Counted from the stretch's first letter, positions 53,789 through 63,477 are shown. The stretch is DNA of 64,000 bases from Mucilaginibacter sp. (GCF_025359345.1 NZ_JANYGQ010000036.1:62001-126000), one strand, 5' to 3'. Program-made: numbers and translations. Notes: generated from the sequence alone by a model not told the origin.

Positions 53789-53943
53789 ACAAATAAAATT
53801 AGGTTGGATTGAGGTAGTAAATATAAGCGATTTATGAAAAATCCGATACTTTTTAAAATATTTTAAGAAGTGTAAAATCAACAGGTAAATTGCTGAGACT
53901 TAGCCGCTATAACCGACAACCTGCCCTGAAACACCGATAAACC

Positions 53944-54013
53944 CCCTGTTTTGATGTATAAATGGGTAAAAAACAGGGATAAACAGGCAAAAAAGGGTTC
54001 GACGGGTAAAAAA
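53944..54013. promoter_or_regulatory. Hairpin and purine-rich repeats upstream of the GIN gene
   Basis: CCCTGTTTT (53944-53952) pairs with AAAACAGGG (53970-53978), and GGGTAAAAAA occurs twice with further near copies up to about 54013. Region 53789-54136 (348 nt, no gene) otherwise holds a promoter candidate, TTG at 54029-54031 and TAAGTTTT at 54049-54056. Function of the repeats is unknown. Confidence 0.3.
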
Positions 54014-54136
54014 GCTTGTATGTCTACATTGGTGCGCCTGTGGTCTAATAAGTTTTACGGTGTGAAAAAATCGCTGTTCCTTTGGTCATTGAAAACAACG
54101 AACAAACAAAAAATTTAACCGCTAAAACATACAGTC

Positions 54137-54736
54137 ATGAAAACTACAATACTAACCATCGCCCTTTTAACAGCCACTATATTAGGTTTCAACCAATCAG
54201 CAAAAGCAGCAACCGGTAAAACCGAAGGAGCCGCAACCACTACTTTAACCAACGTAAGCAATATCAGCGAAATCGAAATTCGCGGTAATGTTGAGCTTTA
54301 CGTATCAGCCGGTACTGCCGACCAGGTAAAAGTTTACAACAACTACTACTCAAACAATGCATTGGTTCAGGATGACAAAGGCGTGTTGCGCATTGCATCA
54401 TACAGCACACAAAAATTAACCGTTTGGGTTACTGCTAACCAATTGGCAAAATTAAGCGTATATGATAACGCAACTGTAAAATCATTCGGAAAATTATCTG
54501 CCATCAACCTTGACGTCGAACTTTACAACAATGCATCGGCTCAATTAAATATGGATACATTCTCTGCTAACGTTAAAGTTAACGACAATGCAAAAGCTAA
54601 CTTAACCGGCGATGTTAATGAAGGCAGCCTGAAAGCAAACATCACAGCTAACTTAACTACTAAAGATTTAAAAGTTTCGCACCTGGCTAAAACAGCTGAG
54701 GTAAAAAGCGAAGACGTTGAGTTGGCTTTATTATAA
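54137..54736 (+). CDS. GIN-domain (DUF2807) exported protein
   Basis: 199 aa. Signal peptide ends QSAKAA. The rest is a right-handed beta-helix-like repeat of the head-GIN/DUF2807 type: EIEIRGNVELYVSAG, LSVYDNATVKSFGKL, VELYNNASAQLNM, VKVNDNAKANLTG. These Bacteroidota proteins are abundant surface or periplasmic proteins of unknown function. Codon use is strongly AT-ending and uniform, suggesting high expression. Followed by a strong terminator. Confidence 0.9.
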   Translation: MKTTILTIALLTATILGFNQSAKAATGKTEGAATTTLTNVSNISEIEIRGNVELYVSAGTADQVKVYNNYYSNNALVQDDKGVLRIASYSTQKLTVWVTANQLAKLSVYDNATVKSFGKLSAINLDVELYNNASAQLNMDTFSANVKVNDNAKANLTGDVNEGSLKANITANLTTKDLKVSHLAKTAEVKSEDVELALL

Positions 54737-54754
54737 TAGAACCCATCATATAAA

Positions 54755-54792
54755 AGGAAAACCCATTGCGAATGTTTGCAATGGGTTTTCCT
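54755..54792 (+). terminator. Terminator after the GIN gene
   Basis: Fifteen-base perfect arms AGGAAAACCCATTGC (54755-54769) and GCAATGGGTTTTCCT (54778-54792), loop 8 nt, followed by GTTTTT. Nineteen nt past the stop. Confidence 0.95.
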
Positions 54793-54834
54793 GTTTTTGG
54801 CCCATTACAGCTAATTGCACCATCGGTGCAAAAT

Positions 54835-54942
54835 GTCGGTAGAAAAACGGATAAAAAGGGTTTAGCGTGCCGTAGGTACGCAACATTCGCCAGGTGACGT
54901 ACCTACGGCACGCTATAATTTGCATTTTGTTTTTCTACCGAC
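54835..54942. mobile_element. 108-bp MITE-like nested palindrome
   Basis: Outer arms of 14 bp, GTCGGTAGAAAAAC (54835-54848) and its exact complement at 54929-54942. Inner arms of 18 bp, beginning TAGCGTGCCGTAGG (54863-54880) and exactly complementary at 54898-54915, loop 17 nt. No target duplication is obvious. The whole stretch 54737-55156 has no gene: it holds the terminator above, this element and the leader of the AsmA gene. Could be a MITE or a REP-like element. Confidence 0.6.
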
Positions 54943-55156
54943 CTTGAACCCCGCTGGTTTTTTTTTACTGCACGGCTCTTTTTACAGCTCTAATTTCAAC
55001 ACAATAAAAAATAAAAACCCTTACCTCCTGTTACATTAACCTGTCGTTAAATATCTCCCTTCCATCCAAAAATTTCCATATTGTTTAGTTATTTTGCAGT
55101 ACCGAATCCATAGTGGGATTTGTGTCAATCTTTAATTGCCGTCACAATTGATATTT

Positions 55157-58100
55157 ATGAGCCTATCCGCCAAAAAAATCATCTTCAAAACGCTGAAAAT
55201 AACCGGCATTACTATCGGTTCGCTGCTTATACTTTTATTTGCGTTACCCTGGCTGTTCCCGCAAACGGTAAGCAATAAAATAAAGCAATTTGCAAACGGC
55301 AGCATTAACGGCAAGCTGGATTTTTCCAAAACAAGCCTTTCATTTTTCAAGCATTTCCCCAATCTTACACTTACTTTATACGACCTTGACCTGCACGGCA
55401 GCGCACCCTTTGATAAAGACACACTTGTCGCCGCCAAAGAGGTTTCATTCGGGATTGATTTGACTACACTATTTGAAAAAAAGCTGACGATTAACAAAGT
55501 ATTTTTGAGCGATGCTTTTATTAATATTCAGTCGGACACTGCCGGCCATGTGAACTACAACGTTTATAAAGGCAAAGGTAATAACGCAGCCCCAACGGAT
55601 ACCGGCAGCGCGTCATTAGGCATTAACCAGATTTTAATTGAAAACAGCCGGCTGGTTTATAATGATCGCTCGCTGCCCATGAAGTTTGTGGCGCGAGGCA
55701 TAACCTATTCCGGCAAGGGTGATTTGAGCAAAGACGTATTCGATTTGTACACCCACACCGAAATGAAGTCGGTTGATTTTTATTATTTTGACGTGCCGTA
55801 TGTAATCAACAAAACGCTGAATGCCGATTTGGTAACCGAGATAAACACCAAATCGCTTGCGTTCTTTTTCCAGAAAAACGACCTGTTGTTGAATAAGCTG
55901 CCTGTTAATTTTATAGGCAAGTTTGCGTTTTTAAAGACTGGCTACAGTATGGATTTTGCCATAAACTCGCAGGACAGCCGGCTGGAGGATATAGTAAGCG
56001 CGCTGCCTCCAGAATATTTAAAACGTCTGGATAATACTGAAGTAAAAGGCACCGGCAATATTAAACTAAAGTTGGCCGGTCTTTACAACGCAGCAGACAG
56101 TACGCTGCCCAGTTTAAGCCTGAGCATTAAGATACGCAACGGGTATATCAACAATAAAAAAGCCCCGGCGCCTATCAGCAACCTGTACATGGATTTTGAC
56201 ACCCAACTACCCGGGCTTGACCCTGATAGTTTACAGGTTAATTTGGATTCGTTGCACCTTAACATGGGTAAAGATTATTTAAACTCGGTGCTCCACATAA
56301 AAGGCGCGTCAAAACCACTTATTTACGCCAAGCTGAATACCGAGCTCGACCTTGAAAAATGGAACAAGGCATTCGGCATAAAAGCGGTTGATTTAAAAGG
56401 CCGGTTTGCTTTAAACATGCTGGCGCAGGGCAGGTATACCACCGGCATAAAGCGCACGGGTGGTATACATAAAAGGGTTGATACGGTTATTACCAGCGTT
56501 CCAAAATTCAGTGTAAAATCAAACTTTAGCAACGGGTATATTAAATATTCCACCGTACCCGAGGCGGTTAAAAATATCAGCTTTAATATGACTGCCGATT
56601 GCCCGGACAACAATTATGAGCACACCAGTTTCGCTATAAGTAATTTAAATGCCAATGTGCTGGACAATTTTATAAAAGGCCATTTTAAAATGACGGCGGC
56701 ACCCGGCTTCCCAATGGACGCAGCATTGCAGGCTAAATTTAATATGGCAGATATCCGGAAGGTTTACCCTATCGATAGTCTCGGTGTTTCGCTGGCAGGT
56801 AACCTGGCGGCCAATTTGGAAACTAAAGGACAGTACCTGCCCGCTAAAAAAGTATTCCCGGTCACTAAAATTAATATCAACCTGCAAAACGGGCAGATAA
56901 AAACCAAATATTACCCGCACCCAATTGAAAACATACAGGTAAACACCAACGTTGCCAACAGCACAGGCACGCTGGCCGGCATGAAGGTGCTCATCAAACC
57001 GGTATCGTTTATGTTTGAAGGCAAACCTTTTACATTTAGTGCCGATTTAAAAAACTTTGATAACATTAATTATAAAATAAACTCATCAGGAACACTTGAT
57101 GTGGGCAAAATTTACCAGGTGTTTGCAGTTAAAGATTATAATGTACACGGGCTGATAAAAACCAAACTGTCGTTAAACGGCCGGCAGAGCGATGCCGCTG
57201 CAGGTAATTACGCAAAGCTTCATAATTCCGGTTCCATGGATGTGAAAAACGTGGCGGTAACATCAGCGCTGTTCCCCAAACCATTCTTAATTAATAACGG
57301 CCTGTTTAGCTTTAAGGACGACAAGATGATGTTCGATGCTTTTAAAGCCACATATGGTAAATCAATCATCACGCTAAACGGTTCGTTATCGAATGTTATT
57401 GAATATGCTACCAAGCCGGGCTCGGTACTTAAGGGAACCCTAAACTTCGGCAGCCCCGGTATTATTGCCGACGACTTTATGGCCTTTGCCAGCACTTCGC
57501 CCACCCAAAGCGGGCATCCCGGCGCGGCAACATCTGGCGTAATTATGGTGCCTAAAACGCTGGATTTGACCTTTACTGCCGATGTAAAAAGCGTTAAATA
57601 CAACGGCCTCGATATTAAAGATGCCAAAGGACAAATGGCCATTACCAATGGCAACATTGTATTAACGCAAACGGGTTTTACCATTATTGATGCCCCGGTA
57701 ACTATGGATGCGACTTACAGTAGCCAGAGCGAAAAGAAAGCCACGTTCGACTACCATATCAGTGCCAAACAATTCGATATACAAAAGGCATACAAGCAGA
57801 TTAAATTATTCCGCGATATGGCCACTTCGGCCAAAAGCGCGCAGGGTATGGTGTCGCTCGATTATAAGTTAAGCGGGAGGTTAAACAGCAATATGCAACC
57901 AGTTTATCCATCGTTAAAGGGCGGCGGCGTGTTATCAGCCGAAAAAGTGGCTTTCCACGGCTTCAAACTTTTTGGTTCAGTTGCCAAAGAAACCGACCAT
58001 AAAATAGACAGCGGCGACGCCAAAAAAGTGAATATCGAAACCACCATCGCCAACAATATCATCACCATAAAACAAACTAAAATGCGTATGGCCGGCTTCC

Positions 58101-58288
58101 GGTTAAAGTTTTCGGGCCAGGTTAGTTTTGATAATGTGCTGAACCTGCAGTTCAGGCTGGGCCTGCCGCCATTTGGTATTTTCGGTATCCCGATGACGAT
58201 AACCGGCACACAGGCTAACCCTAAAATACGGTTAGGTAAGGCCAAAAAAGATGATGAAATTAAGGAGACAGAGGATAACGGGGAGTAA
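55157..58288 (+). CDS. AsmA-family protein
   Basis: About 1043 aa from the ATG at 55157; a TTG at 55136 would add seven residues. N-terminal transmembrane helix (IGSLLILLFALPWLF), then a very long beta-rich periplasmic region with the AsmA-type start (GKLDFSKTSLSFFKHFPNLTLTL) and C-terminal AsmA-like repeat (FRLKFSGQVSFDNVLNLQFRLGLP). Bridge-like AsmA proteins move phospholipid between membranes in Gram-negative bacteria; role here is by family. The last residues are charged. 89 nt before the receiver gene. Confidence 0.88.
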   Translation: MSLSAKKIIFKTLKITGITIGSLLILLFALPWLFPQTVSNKIKQFANGSINGKLDFSKTSLSFFKHFPNLTLTLYDLDLHGSAPFDKDTLVAAKEVSFGIDLTTLFEKKLTINKVFLSDAFINIQSDTAGHVNYNVYKGKGNNAAPTDTGSASLGINQILIENSRLVYNDRSLPMKFVARGITYSGKGDLSKDVFDLYTHTEMKSVDFYYFDVPYVINKTLNADLVTEINTKSLAFFFQKNDLLLNKLPVNFIGKFAFLKTGYSMDFAINSQDSRLEDIVSALPPEYLKRLDNTEVKGTGNIKLKLAGLYNAADSTLPSLSLSIKIRNGYINNKKAPAPISNLYMDFDTQLPGLDPDSLQVNLDSLHLNMGKDYLNSVLHIKGASKPLIYAKLNTELDLEKWNKAFGIKAVDLKGRFALNMLAQGRYTTGIKRTGGIHKRVDTVITSVPKFSVKSNFSNGYIKYSTVPEAVKNISFNMTADCPDNNYEHTSFAISNLNANVLDNFIKGHFKMTAAPGFPMDAALQAKFNMADIRKVYPIDSLGVSLAGNLAANLETKGQYLPAKKVFPVTKININLQNGQIKTKYYPHPIENIQVNTNVANSTGTLAGMKVLIKPVSFMFEGKPFTFSADLKNFDNINYKINSSGTLDVGKIYQVFAVKDYNVHGLIKTKLSLNGRQSDAAAGNYAKLHNSGSMDVKNVAVTSALFPKPFLINNGLFSFKDDKMMFDAFKATYGKSIITLNGSLSNVIEYATKPGSVLKGTLNFGSPGIIADDFMAFASTSPTQSGHPGAATSGVIMVPKTLDLTFTADVKSVKYNGLDIKDAKGQMAITNGNIVLTQTGFTIIDAPVTMDATYSSQSEKKATFDYHISAKQFDIQKAYKQIKLFRDMATSAKSAQGMVSLDYKLSGRLNSNMQPVYPSLKGGGVLSAEKVAFHGFKLFGSVAKETDHKIDSGDAKKVNIETTIANNIITIKQTKMRMAGFRLKFSGQVSFDNVLNLQFRLGLPPFGIFGIPMTITGTQANPKIRLGKAKKDDEIKETEDNGE

Positions 58289-58330
58289 GCAGCTTTACTT
58301 CAAAACACAGCCGGATATTAGGTACATAAA

Positions 58331-58359
58331 AGTATTATAGTTAACTTAGTATTATAGTT
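58331..58359 (+). promoter_or_regulatory. Direct repeat upstream of a receiver gene
   Basis: AGTATTATAGTT occurs twice, 58331-58342 and 58348-58359, 17 nt apart, ending 19 nt before the receiver ATG. Candidate regulator site. Confidence 0.35.
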
Positions 58360-58378
58360 GTATAATAAGTTAAATAGC

Positions 58379-58843
58379 ATGTCGGCGGATAAAATAACTA
58401 TACTTTATGTAGATGACGAGGAAAACAATTTGTTTTCTTTCAAGGCAACTTTCAGGATTAAATACAATGTTCTTACCGCACTCAGCGGCGATGGTGCCTT
58501 AGCAATATTGGAGAAAACTTTAGTGCATATAATTGTCACCGACCAGCGGATGCCGGGAATGACGGGCGTTGAATTTTTAGAAAAGGTATTGGAAAAATAC
58601 CCCGACCCGATGCGGATTCTTTTAACGGGCTATGCAGATATGGATGCAGTGGTAGATGCGGTTAACAAAGGAAAAATTTTTCATTACCTGGCAAAGCCAT
58701 GGGATGAAGAAGAACTGGATTTAACTATACAATCGGCCTACGCAAAATACCTGGAAAGAGTAGAGTTAAAAGAGACCAATGCAAAGCTCGAAGTATCAAA
58801 TGACCAGTTAGAGTTTTTACTCCGGCAAAAACTTCTTTCCTGA
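58379..58843 (+). CDS. Response regulator, receiver domain
   Basis: About 154 aa from the ATG at 58379. Receiver with D12-D13, phospho-acceptor D55 (IVTDQRMPG), LLTGYAD and AKPWDEEEL. After about 120 a short helix (LERVELKETNAKLEVSNDQ) suggests a coiled coil, perhaps an oligomerisation or kinase-docking tail. Similar to the receiver part of the kinase at 59269-60354 (same NLxxFKAxF, DQRMPG, KPW pattern), so they may be paralogues. Converges with and overlaps the next gene by 27 nt. Confidence 0.9.
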   Translation: MSADKITILYVDDEENNLFSFKATFRIKYNVLTALSGDGALAILEKTLVHIIVTDQRMPGMTGVEFLEKVLEKYPDPMRILLTGYADMDAVVDAVNKGKIFHYLAKPWDEEELDLTIQSAYAKYLERVELKETNAKLEVSNDQLEFLLRQKLLS

Positions 58844-59269
58844 CAGAGCCGTTTTTTCATCAGCCAATCCCATGGTTTTTAATAGCGACAACAGTTTTTC
58901 AATGGTAAAGGGTTTCTCAATAATGCTCCCTACTATCCTTTTATTAAATTCTGTATGTATATCAGCCGGGGCCCTTGTTGACGATAAGATAGATAATATA
59001 ATAACGGTGTAGCAATCCTGTATTTGCGGACTTAATTTTTCAAACGCCTCAATAAATTGAAAGCCGTTCATTAGCGGCATCTGTATATCAAGCAAAATGA
59101 TAGTAGGATTAGGTTTCACGCCCTGCACTTTGATTGTGTCAAGTGCATTGTTGGCATTTTGAAAACATATGATATCCGGATTTTTAAAAGCGCGCTCAAT
59201 AACCTTTTGGATCACAAAGCAATCAAGCTCGCTGTCATCAATAATAATAAATGAAAATTCTTTATCCAT
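58817..59269 (-). CDS. CheY-like response regulator
   Basis: 150 aa receiver, phospho-acceptor D61 (IILLDIQMPLMNGF), D11-D12, KPF in SIIEKPFTIEKL. Lies directly after the receiver-kinase on the minus strand with an ATGA-type one-base overlap (TGATG), so it is its likely phosphorelay partner. No output domain. Its 3' end overlaps the convergent receiver gene by 27 nt. Confidence 0.92.
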   Translation of the reverse strand: MDKEFSFIIIDDSELDCFVIQKVIERAFKNPDIICFQNANNALDTIKVQGVKPNPTIILLDIQMPLMNGFQFIEAFEKLSPQIQDCYTVIILSILSSTRAPADIHTEFNKRIVGSIIEKPFTIEKLLSLLKTMGLADEKTALSGKKFLPE

Positions 59270-60354
59270 CAGATAGAGGGAATTATTATTTTGAATGTTG
59301 TTCCCTTGTGCAGAACAGAGTTAACTTCAATATTACCGCCTAACTTTAGTATTGCACTTTTAACATTGTACAAGCCAAAGCCAGATCCGGCCTCCTGGAA
59401 ATTTGCGCGGTAAAACAAGTCAAATATTTCCCCGATATGGTTTCCCAAAATGCCAATACCTGTGTCTTTTACATAAATTATTGCCTGGTTTTTATGCACC
59501 TCGATACTTACTTCCACAGATTTATTAGTGCTTTTTTTATCCTGGTATTTAAACGCGTTTGATAATAAATTATTAAGAATAAGTCGCAGCGGTACCTCAT
59601 CGCTCCTGAAAACTTCTCTCTGGTCGACGGTTGTGGTAAACGCAATTTTATTTGATTTTGAAATCACCATATACATGGCTTTCAAATCATCTATAATTTT
59701 ATTAAAATCAACGTTGGTTATTTTTAATTCACCCCTTTGTAAACTATAATAATCGTGCATACTTAAAATGTAAGTATCGAGCTTTGTCAACGATTTTCCC
59801 ATCAAAAACAACATCTCCTTTATCTCCTCAATATCGTCAATCTCGCCCGCCAGGTTGATGGCGCCCAACATACCCGAAAGCGGGCCCCTGATGTCGTGAC
59901 TAACGCTATAGGCAAACTTGGTTAATTCGGCATACGCTTTTTGCAGCTCCTCATTTTTAACCATTAGCATTGAGTTGGCCGTATAAAATTTATTGGCCTC
60001 ATCTATCGATGAAAGGATGTCGGCCTCGGCCCATGGTTTTTTAACGTACCTGAATATATTGCCCCTGTTTATAGCTTCAATTATTGATTCAACATCGGTG
60101 TAAGCCGTGAGCAGGATACGTACGGGAAGGGGGTGACTGATCCGGATCTCCTCAAAAAAATCGACCCCGGTTTTACCGGGCATGCGTTGATCGCAAAAAA
60201 TAATTTTAATATCAGGATTATTTTCCAGGTAATTTATTGCCTGTGGAATGTTTACCGCTGTCAGAACATGATAGTCCACCCTAAATGATGCTTTAAAGCC
60301 TATAAGGTTCCCCGGCTCGTCATCTACATACAAAATTTTTATTTTTTCATCCAC
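59269..60354 (-). CDS. Receiver-histidine kinase
   Basis: 361 aa from a GTG at 60354; the nearby ATG at 60350 is out of frame. N-terminal receiver (D55 in FCDQRMPG), a coiled-coil linker, HisKA with SVSHDIRGPL (His about 153), and HATPase with LLSNAFKY and GSGFGLYNV. No membrane segment, so it is a cytoplasmic hybrid kinase whose receiver may regulate its own activity. Preceded by a consensus -7 element TATATTTG. Probably feeds the receiver gene downstream. Confidence 0.93.
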   Translation of the reverse strand: MDEKIKILYVDDEPGNLIGFKASFRVDYHVLTAVNIPQAINYLENNPDIKIIFCDQRMPGKTGVDFFEEIRISHPLPVRILLTAYTDVESIIEAINRGNIFRYVKKPWAEADILSSIDEANKFYTANSMLMVKNEELQKAYAELTKFAYSVSHDIRGPLSGMLGAINLAGEIDDIEEIKEMLFLMGKSLTKLDTYILSMHDYYSLQRGELKITNVDFNKIIDDLKAMYMVISKSNKIAFTTTVDQREVFRSDEVPLRLILNNLLSNAFKYQDKKSTNKSVEVSIEVHKNQAIIYVKDTGIGILGNHIGEIFDLFYRANFQEAGSGFGLYNVKSAILKLGGNIEVNSVLHKGTTFKIIIPSI

Positions 60355-60407
60355 TGTGTTACAGTTTAGGTGATTTACAGGTAAACTAATATAGTTAAAT
60401 TTACAAT

Positions 60408-60434
60408 CAAATATAGGGGTTATACAGGGACAAA
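60408..60434 (-). promoter_or_regulatory. Promoter candidate for the receiver-kinase operon
   Basis: Minus strand TTTG, 15-nt spacer, TATATTTG. The -7 element matches TAnnTTTG exactly, but the spacer is shorter than the usual 19-21 nt. About 54 nt before the GTG. The remaining 209-nt gap 60355-60563 shows no gene. Confidence 0.4.
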
Positions 60435-60563
60435 AAAATGATAAGGCCCGTATAAATAAATGATTTCTGTCAGTATTCGTCTGGTTATCAGGTTTATATC
60501 TTGGTTAATGGTATTAACTGATGTGATGTGAAAATAGCATATGCTTTAACGTGCCATTAATAT

Positions 60564-62702
60564 TTAATGATTTATGGGTATTTGTAAAACAAACGCAGCT
60601 CCTTCGCCCGGTACACTGTCAACACCTATTGTTCCATTATGTTTTTTAATTGTATTATATGCAATTGACATCCCTAAACCAGTACCCTCTCCCACGTCTT
60701 TAGTAGTAAAAAACGGGTCAAATACTCTTTTCTGAGTCTTGTCATCCATGCCCATTCCATTGTCTTTTATGGTGATAAATACATTTTTTTCGTCATGATT
60801 GGTTAAAATGGTTATTTCGCCGCCTTCATTTTCGCCATATTTTTTATGTACCGCATAAACCGCGTTCGAAATTATATTTAAAAACACCTGGTTCATCTTG
60901 CCGGCATAGCATTCTACCTTTGGCAAATCACCATAGTGTTTAATTACCTTTATTTTATTCAGCATGTTATTCGCAATAATCATGGTTGACTCCAGCCCTT
61001 CATTAATATCGGCTTTTTTCAAGTCGTCCTCATCCAGCCGCGAAAATATTTTCAGCCCTTTAACAATTTCGGCAGTACGGGTGGCCCCTTCGTTTATTCC
61101 CTTTACCAAATGTTTTATTTCGTGGGTTAGGTAGTCAAAGTCCAGTTCTTCCTTATATTCTTTTATCTGTTTTTGTTTATCAGCCGGCGAGGAATCAGAT
61201 ATCCCCACATTTTCAATAACCGTAAGTGCCTCCAGCATTATTTCAATATCCCGGTTTAATGGTTTTATGTTCGAGGTAACAAAATTTATTGGGTTATTAA
61301 TTTCGTGTGCTATGCCGGCAGTTAACTGGCCCAGCGAAGCCATTTTTTCCGCCTCCACCAGCTGGCTTTGGGCCTGTTTTAAATCTTCAAGGGTTTGGTT
61401 CAGTTCCTGGTTCGATTCACTTAACGCTGTTGTACGTTCACTTACCTTTAATTCCAATATCACATTTTGTTCCCTTATTATGCGTTCATTTTCCGTGGCG
61501 ATACTTAACGCTTCTGCCTGCGATTCGGCCTTTTCACGTTTTAAAATGTTTATCCTGTCGGCCAAACCAAAGGACAGCAAGGCCATTTCGATTACCGAGG
61601 CGCCCTGCATAGAGTAGCTTGTAAATGTATTATACGGTAAAACCCCATTGTCTTTCAGGGCAAATATGATGGCCCCGATGAGTAAAACTGACCACGAGAA
61701 GAAAACAAACTTCGCCGGCCGGTATCCCTTTCGCATCACAATGGCAGAAACGATCAGGATGCTAAAAGCAAACAAAGTGGTCGATAGCTGCATAAGCTGA
61801 AAGCCAACTTGCACCATGCCGGCAAGTGTAAGCAATAGCGCTGTGGATAACAGGACGATAACTATAATAAGGACCACGTCAAATTTCCTGGCCCGTTGCC
61901 GTGTTGAAAGAAACGATCTGGTAAACAGGGTAGCAGCTATTGCACCGAGGCAAGCAAAAAGTATTACGCTTTTTAGTTCAAACGCGGGGAAGTTCCCCCA
62001 CAAGTATTGGAAGGTAAACCCTTTAATTCCAATCTGGGTAAGGCCAACAGACGCAACGTAAGTAACATAGTACAGGTAGCTTTTATCTTTAACCGTGAAA
62101 AAGATAAAAAGGTTATACAGAAACATAATTAATACCGCGCCTAAAAAGATACCCGACAACTGGTTTTCTTTACTTAGGAATTGCCATAAATCGGTTTTTT
62201 GGTTTATCGATATTGGCAAGATTAATTGCTCAGAGCTTTTAATCCGCAGATAGTAGGTTTTGCTAGTATAATAAGGGACATTAAGGTCGAAAATATAATC
62301 AGGGTGCTGGTATTTGCGGGTATCAAAATTCCTGATCTCACCCATTAAAATCCCCCGGTAATTATTTTGTGCGTCCGGCGCAAAAAACTCCACTTCATCA
62401 AGTATCGGGTAAGCTACATCTAAAAGGAGGTCGGCGTTTTTAGTTTGATTGGTAACCGTAAAGCGTAACCAGGTACTAACTGTGGAAAATCCAAGATTGG
62501 GGACATCTTTATCATATTGTTTGAACCCAGCGGACCGGATTACATCTGCAAAGGTAAGCTCCTGTTTGCTTTGCAATACCGAAATTTGCCTGCCAATCAA
62601 AATCCTCCCGTCCGAATCACGGATGATTACGTCAGCACTCGCCCGGGTATTAACCAACAGGAAAGAAAGACAAATTAATAACCTAAAAAGATGCTTAGCC
62701 AT
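60564..62702 (-). CDS. 7TM-DISM sensor histidine kinase
   Basis: 712 aa. Signal peptide (ends ASAD), an extracellular 7TMR-DISMED2-like sensing domain (about 25-180), seven membrane helices (about 185-400, FLGAVLIMFLYNLFIFF ...), a coiled coil, HisKA with SLGQLTAGIAHEINNPI (His about 465) and HATPase with NIISNAVYAV, DNGMGM and GTGLGMSIAYN. The DISMED domain senses an extracytoplasmic ligand, possibly a carbohydrate. It begins 10 nt after the methyltransferase stop, so the two are co-transcribed. No receiver domain, so it needs a separate regulator such as those at 58.4-59.3 kb. Confidence 0.93.
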   Translation of the reverse strand: MAKHLFRLLICLSFLLVNTRASADVIIRDSDGRILIGRQISVLQSKQELTFADVIRSAGFKQYDKDVPNLGFSTVSTWLRFTVTNQTKNADLLLDVAYPILDEVEFFAPDAQNNYRGILMGEIRNFDTRKYQHPDYIFDLNVPYYTSKTYYLRIKSSEQLILPISINQKTDLWQFLSKENQLSGIFLGAVLIMFLYNLFIFFTVKDKSYLYYVTYVASVGLTQIGIKGFTFQYLWGNFPAFELKSVILFACLGAIAATLFTRSFLSTRQRARKFDVVLIIVIVLLSTALLLTLAGMVQVGFQLMQLSTTLFAFSILIVSAIVMRKGYRPAKFVFFSWSVLLIGAIIFALKDNGVLPYNTFTSYSMQGASVIEMALLSFGLADRINILKREKAESQAEALSIATENERIIREQNVILELKVSERTTALSESNQELNQTLEDLKQAQSQLVEAEKMASLGQLTAGIAHEINNPINFVTSNIKPLNRDIEIMLEALTVIENVGISDSSPADKQKQIKEYKEELDFDYLTHEIKHLVKGINEGATRTAEIVKGLKIFSRLDEDDLKKADINEGLESTMIIANNMLNKIKVIKHYGDLPKVECYAGKMNQVFLNIISNAVYAVHKKYGENEGGEITILTNHDEKNVFITIKDNGMGMDDKTQKRVFDPFFTTKDVGEGTGLGMSIAYNTIKKHNGTIGVDSVPGEGAAFVLQIPINH

Positions 62703-62712
62703 ATGAATTTAC

Positions 62713-63477
62713 CTATTTAATGCATGTTGCCACGACAAGGTTGATAGCGCAGGCGAAATAGTTCCCATCGTCAGCTTTTTGCAAAGCACCGTAAAAAGCC
62801 CTGCCTTCCTGTTCTGCTATATAGCTTTTTTCGGCTGCCTCATTTATCATTTGCTCTATCCTGAAAAGTTCGTTCGCCGTTTTCAAACTATCGGTAATAA
62901 AAGGATGTATTTCAAATTTGATGTTCCTGAAATTATTTTGCTGCAAATAGCTGACGAGTTTTGCGGCCGCAAAACCGTTGTTTATTTTGACATCGGTATA
63001 ATAGGCATTCACTTTCTTTTGTGCCTCCACAAACTCAGTGTAAAAAGACAGGCTGCTCCAGTCGGTTTCAATAATAACTAAAGGGCAGTCCTTTTTTAGT
63101 ATCCGGCTGATTTCACTTATAACTTGCTCCGGATTATTCAGATGCTGTATCACCCGTTCGGTCCTTATCCCCGAAATTGTTTCATCTTCAAAAGGTAAAG
63201 GATAGGCCTCTGATAATATAAAATCAACATTGCTGACTTCTTTTGATTGTTCTTTTGCCTGTTTAAGCATCACTGGGTCGTGGTCGATGCCGATTACTTT
63301 AACATCCTTGCCGGTTATTTTCGCCAGTTCAATAACATCATTCCCTGCCCCGCACCCAAGGTCGATAATGGTTCCGCTATTTATCTTTTCAAAAAAAGTA
63401 TAAGAATGCTCTTTTAAGTTTAGCAACAGCCGTCTTGAATTTTGCAGATAGTTGATATCGTAGTGTTTGTTTGCCAT
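62713..63477 (-). CDS. Class I SAM-dependent methyltransferase next to the kinase
   Basis: About 254 aa from the ATG at 63477; the longer frame reads into the preceding gene. Motif I IIDLGCGAGNDVIEL (about 38-52), GIDHDP (acidic motif II), LPFEDETISGIRTERVIQHL (motif III) and VIIETDW. Typical methyltransferase fold. Substrate unknown. It sits between the truncated GNAT-like gene (20-nt gap) and the kinase (10-nt gap), probably one transcript. Confidence 0.9.
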   Translation of the reverse strand: MANKHYDINYLQNSRRLLLNLKEHSYTFFEKINSGTIIDLGCGAGNDVIELAKITGKDVKVIGIDHDPVMLKQAKEQSKEVSNVDFILSEAYPLPFEDETISGIRTERVIQHLNNPEQVISEISRILKKDCPLVIIETDWSSLSFYTEFVEAQKKVNAYYTDVKINNGFAAAKLVSYLQQNNFRNIKFEIHPFITDSLKTANELFRIEQMINEAAEKSYIAEQEGRAFYGALQKADDGNYFACAINLVVATCIK

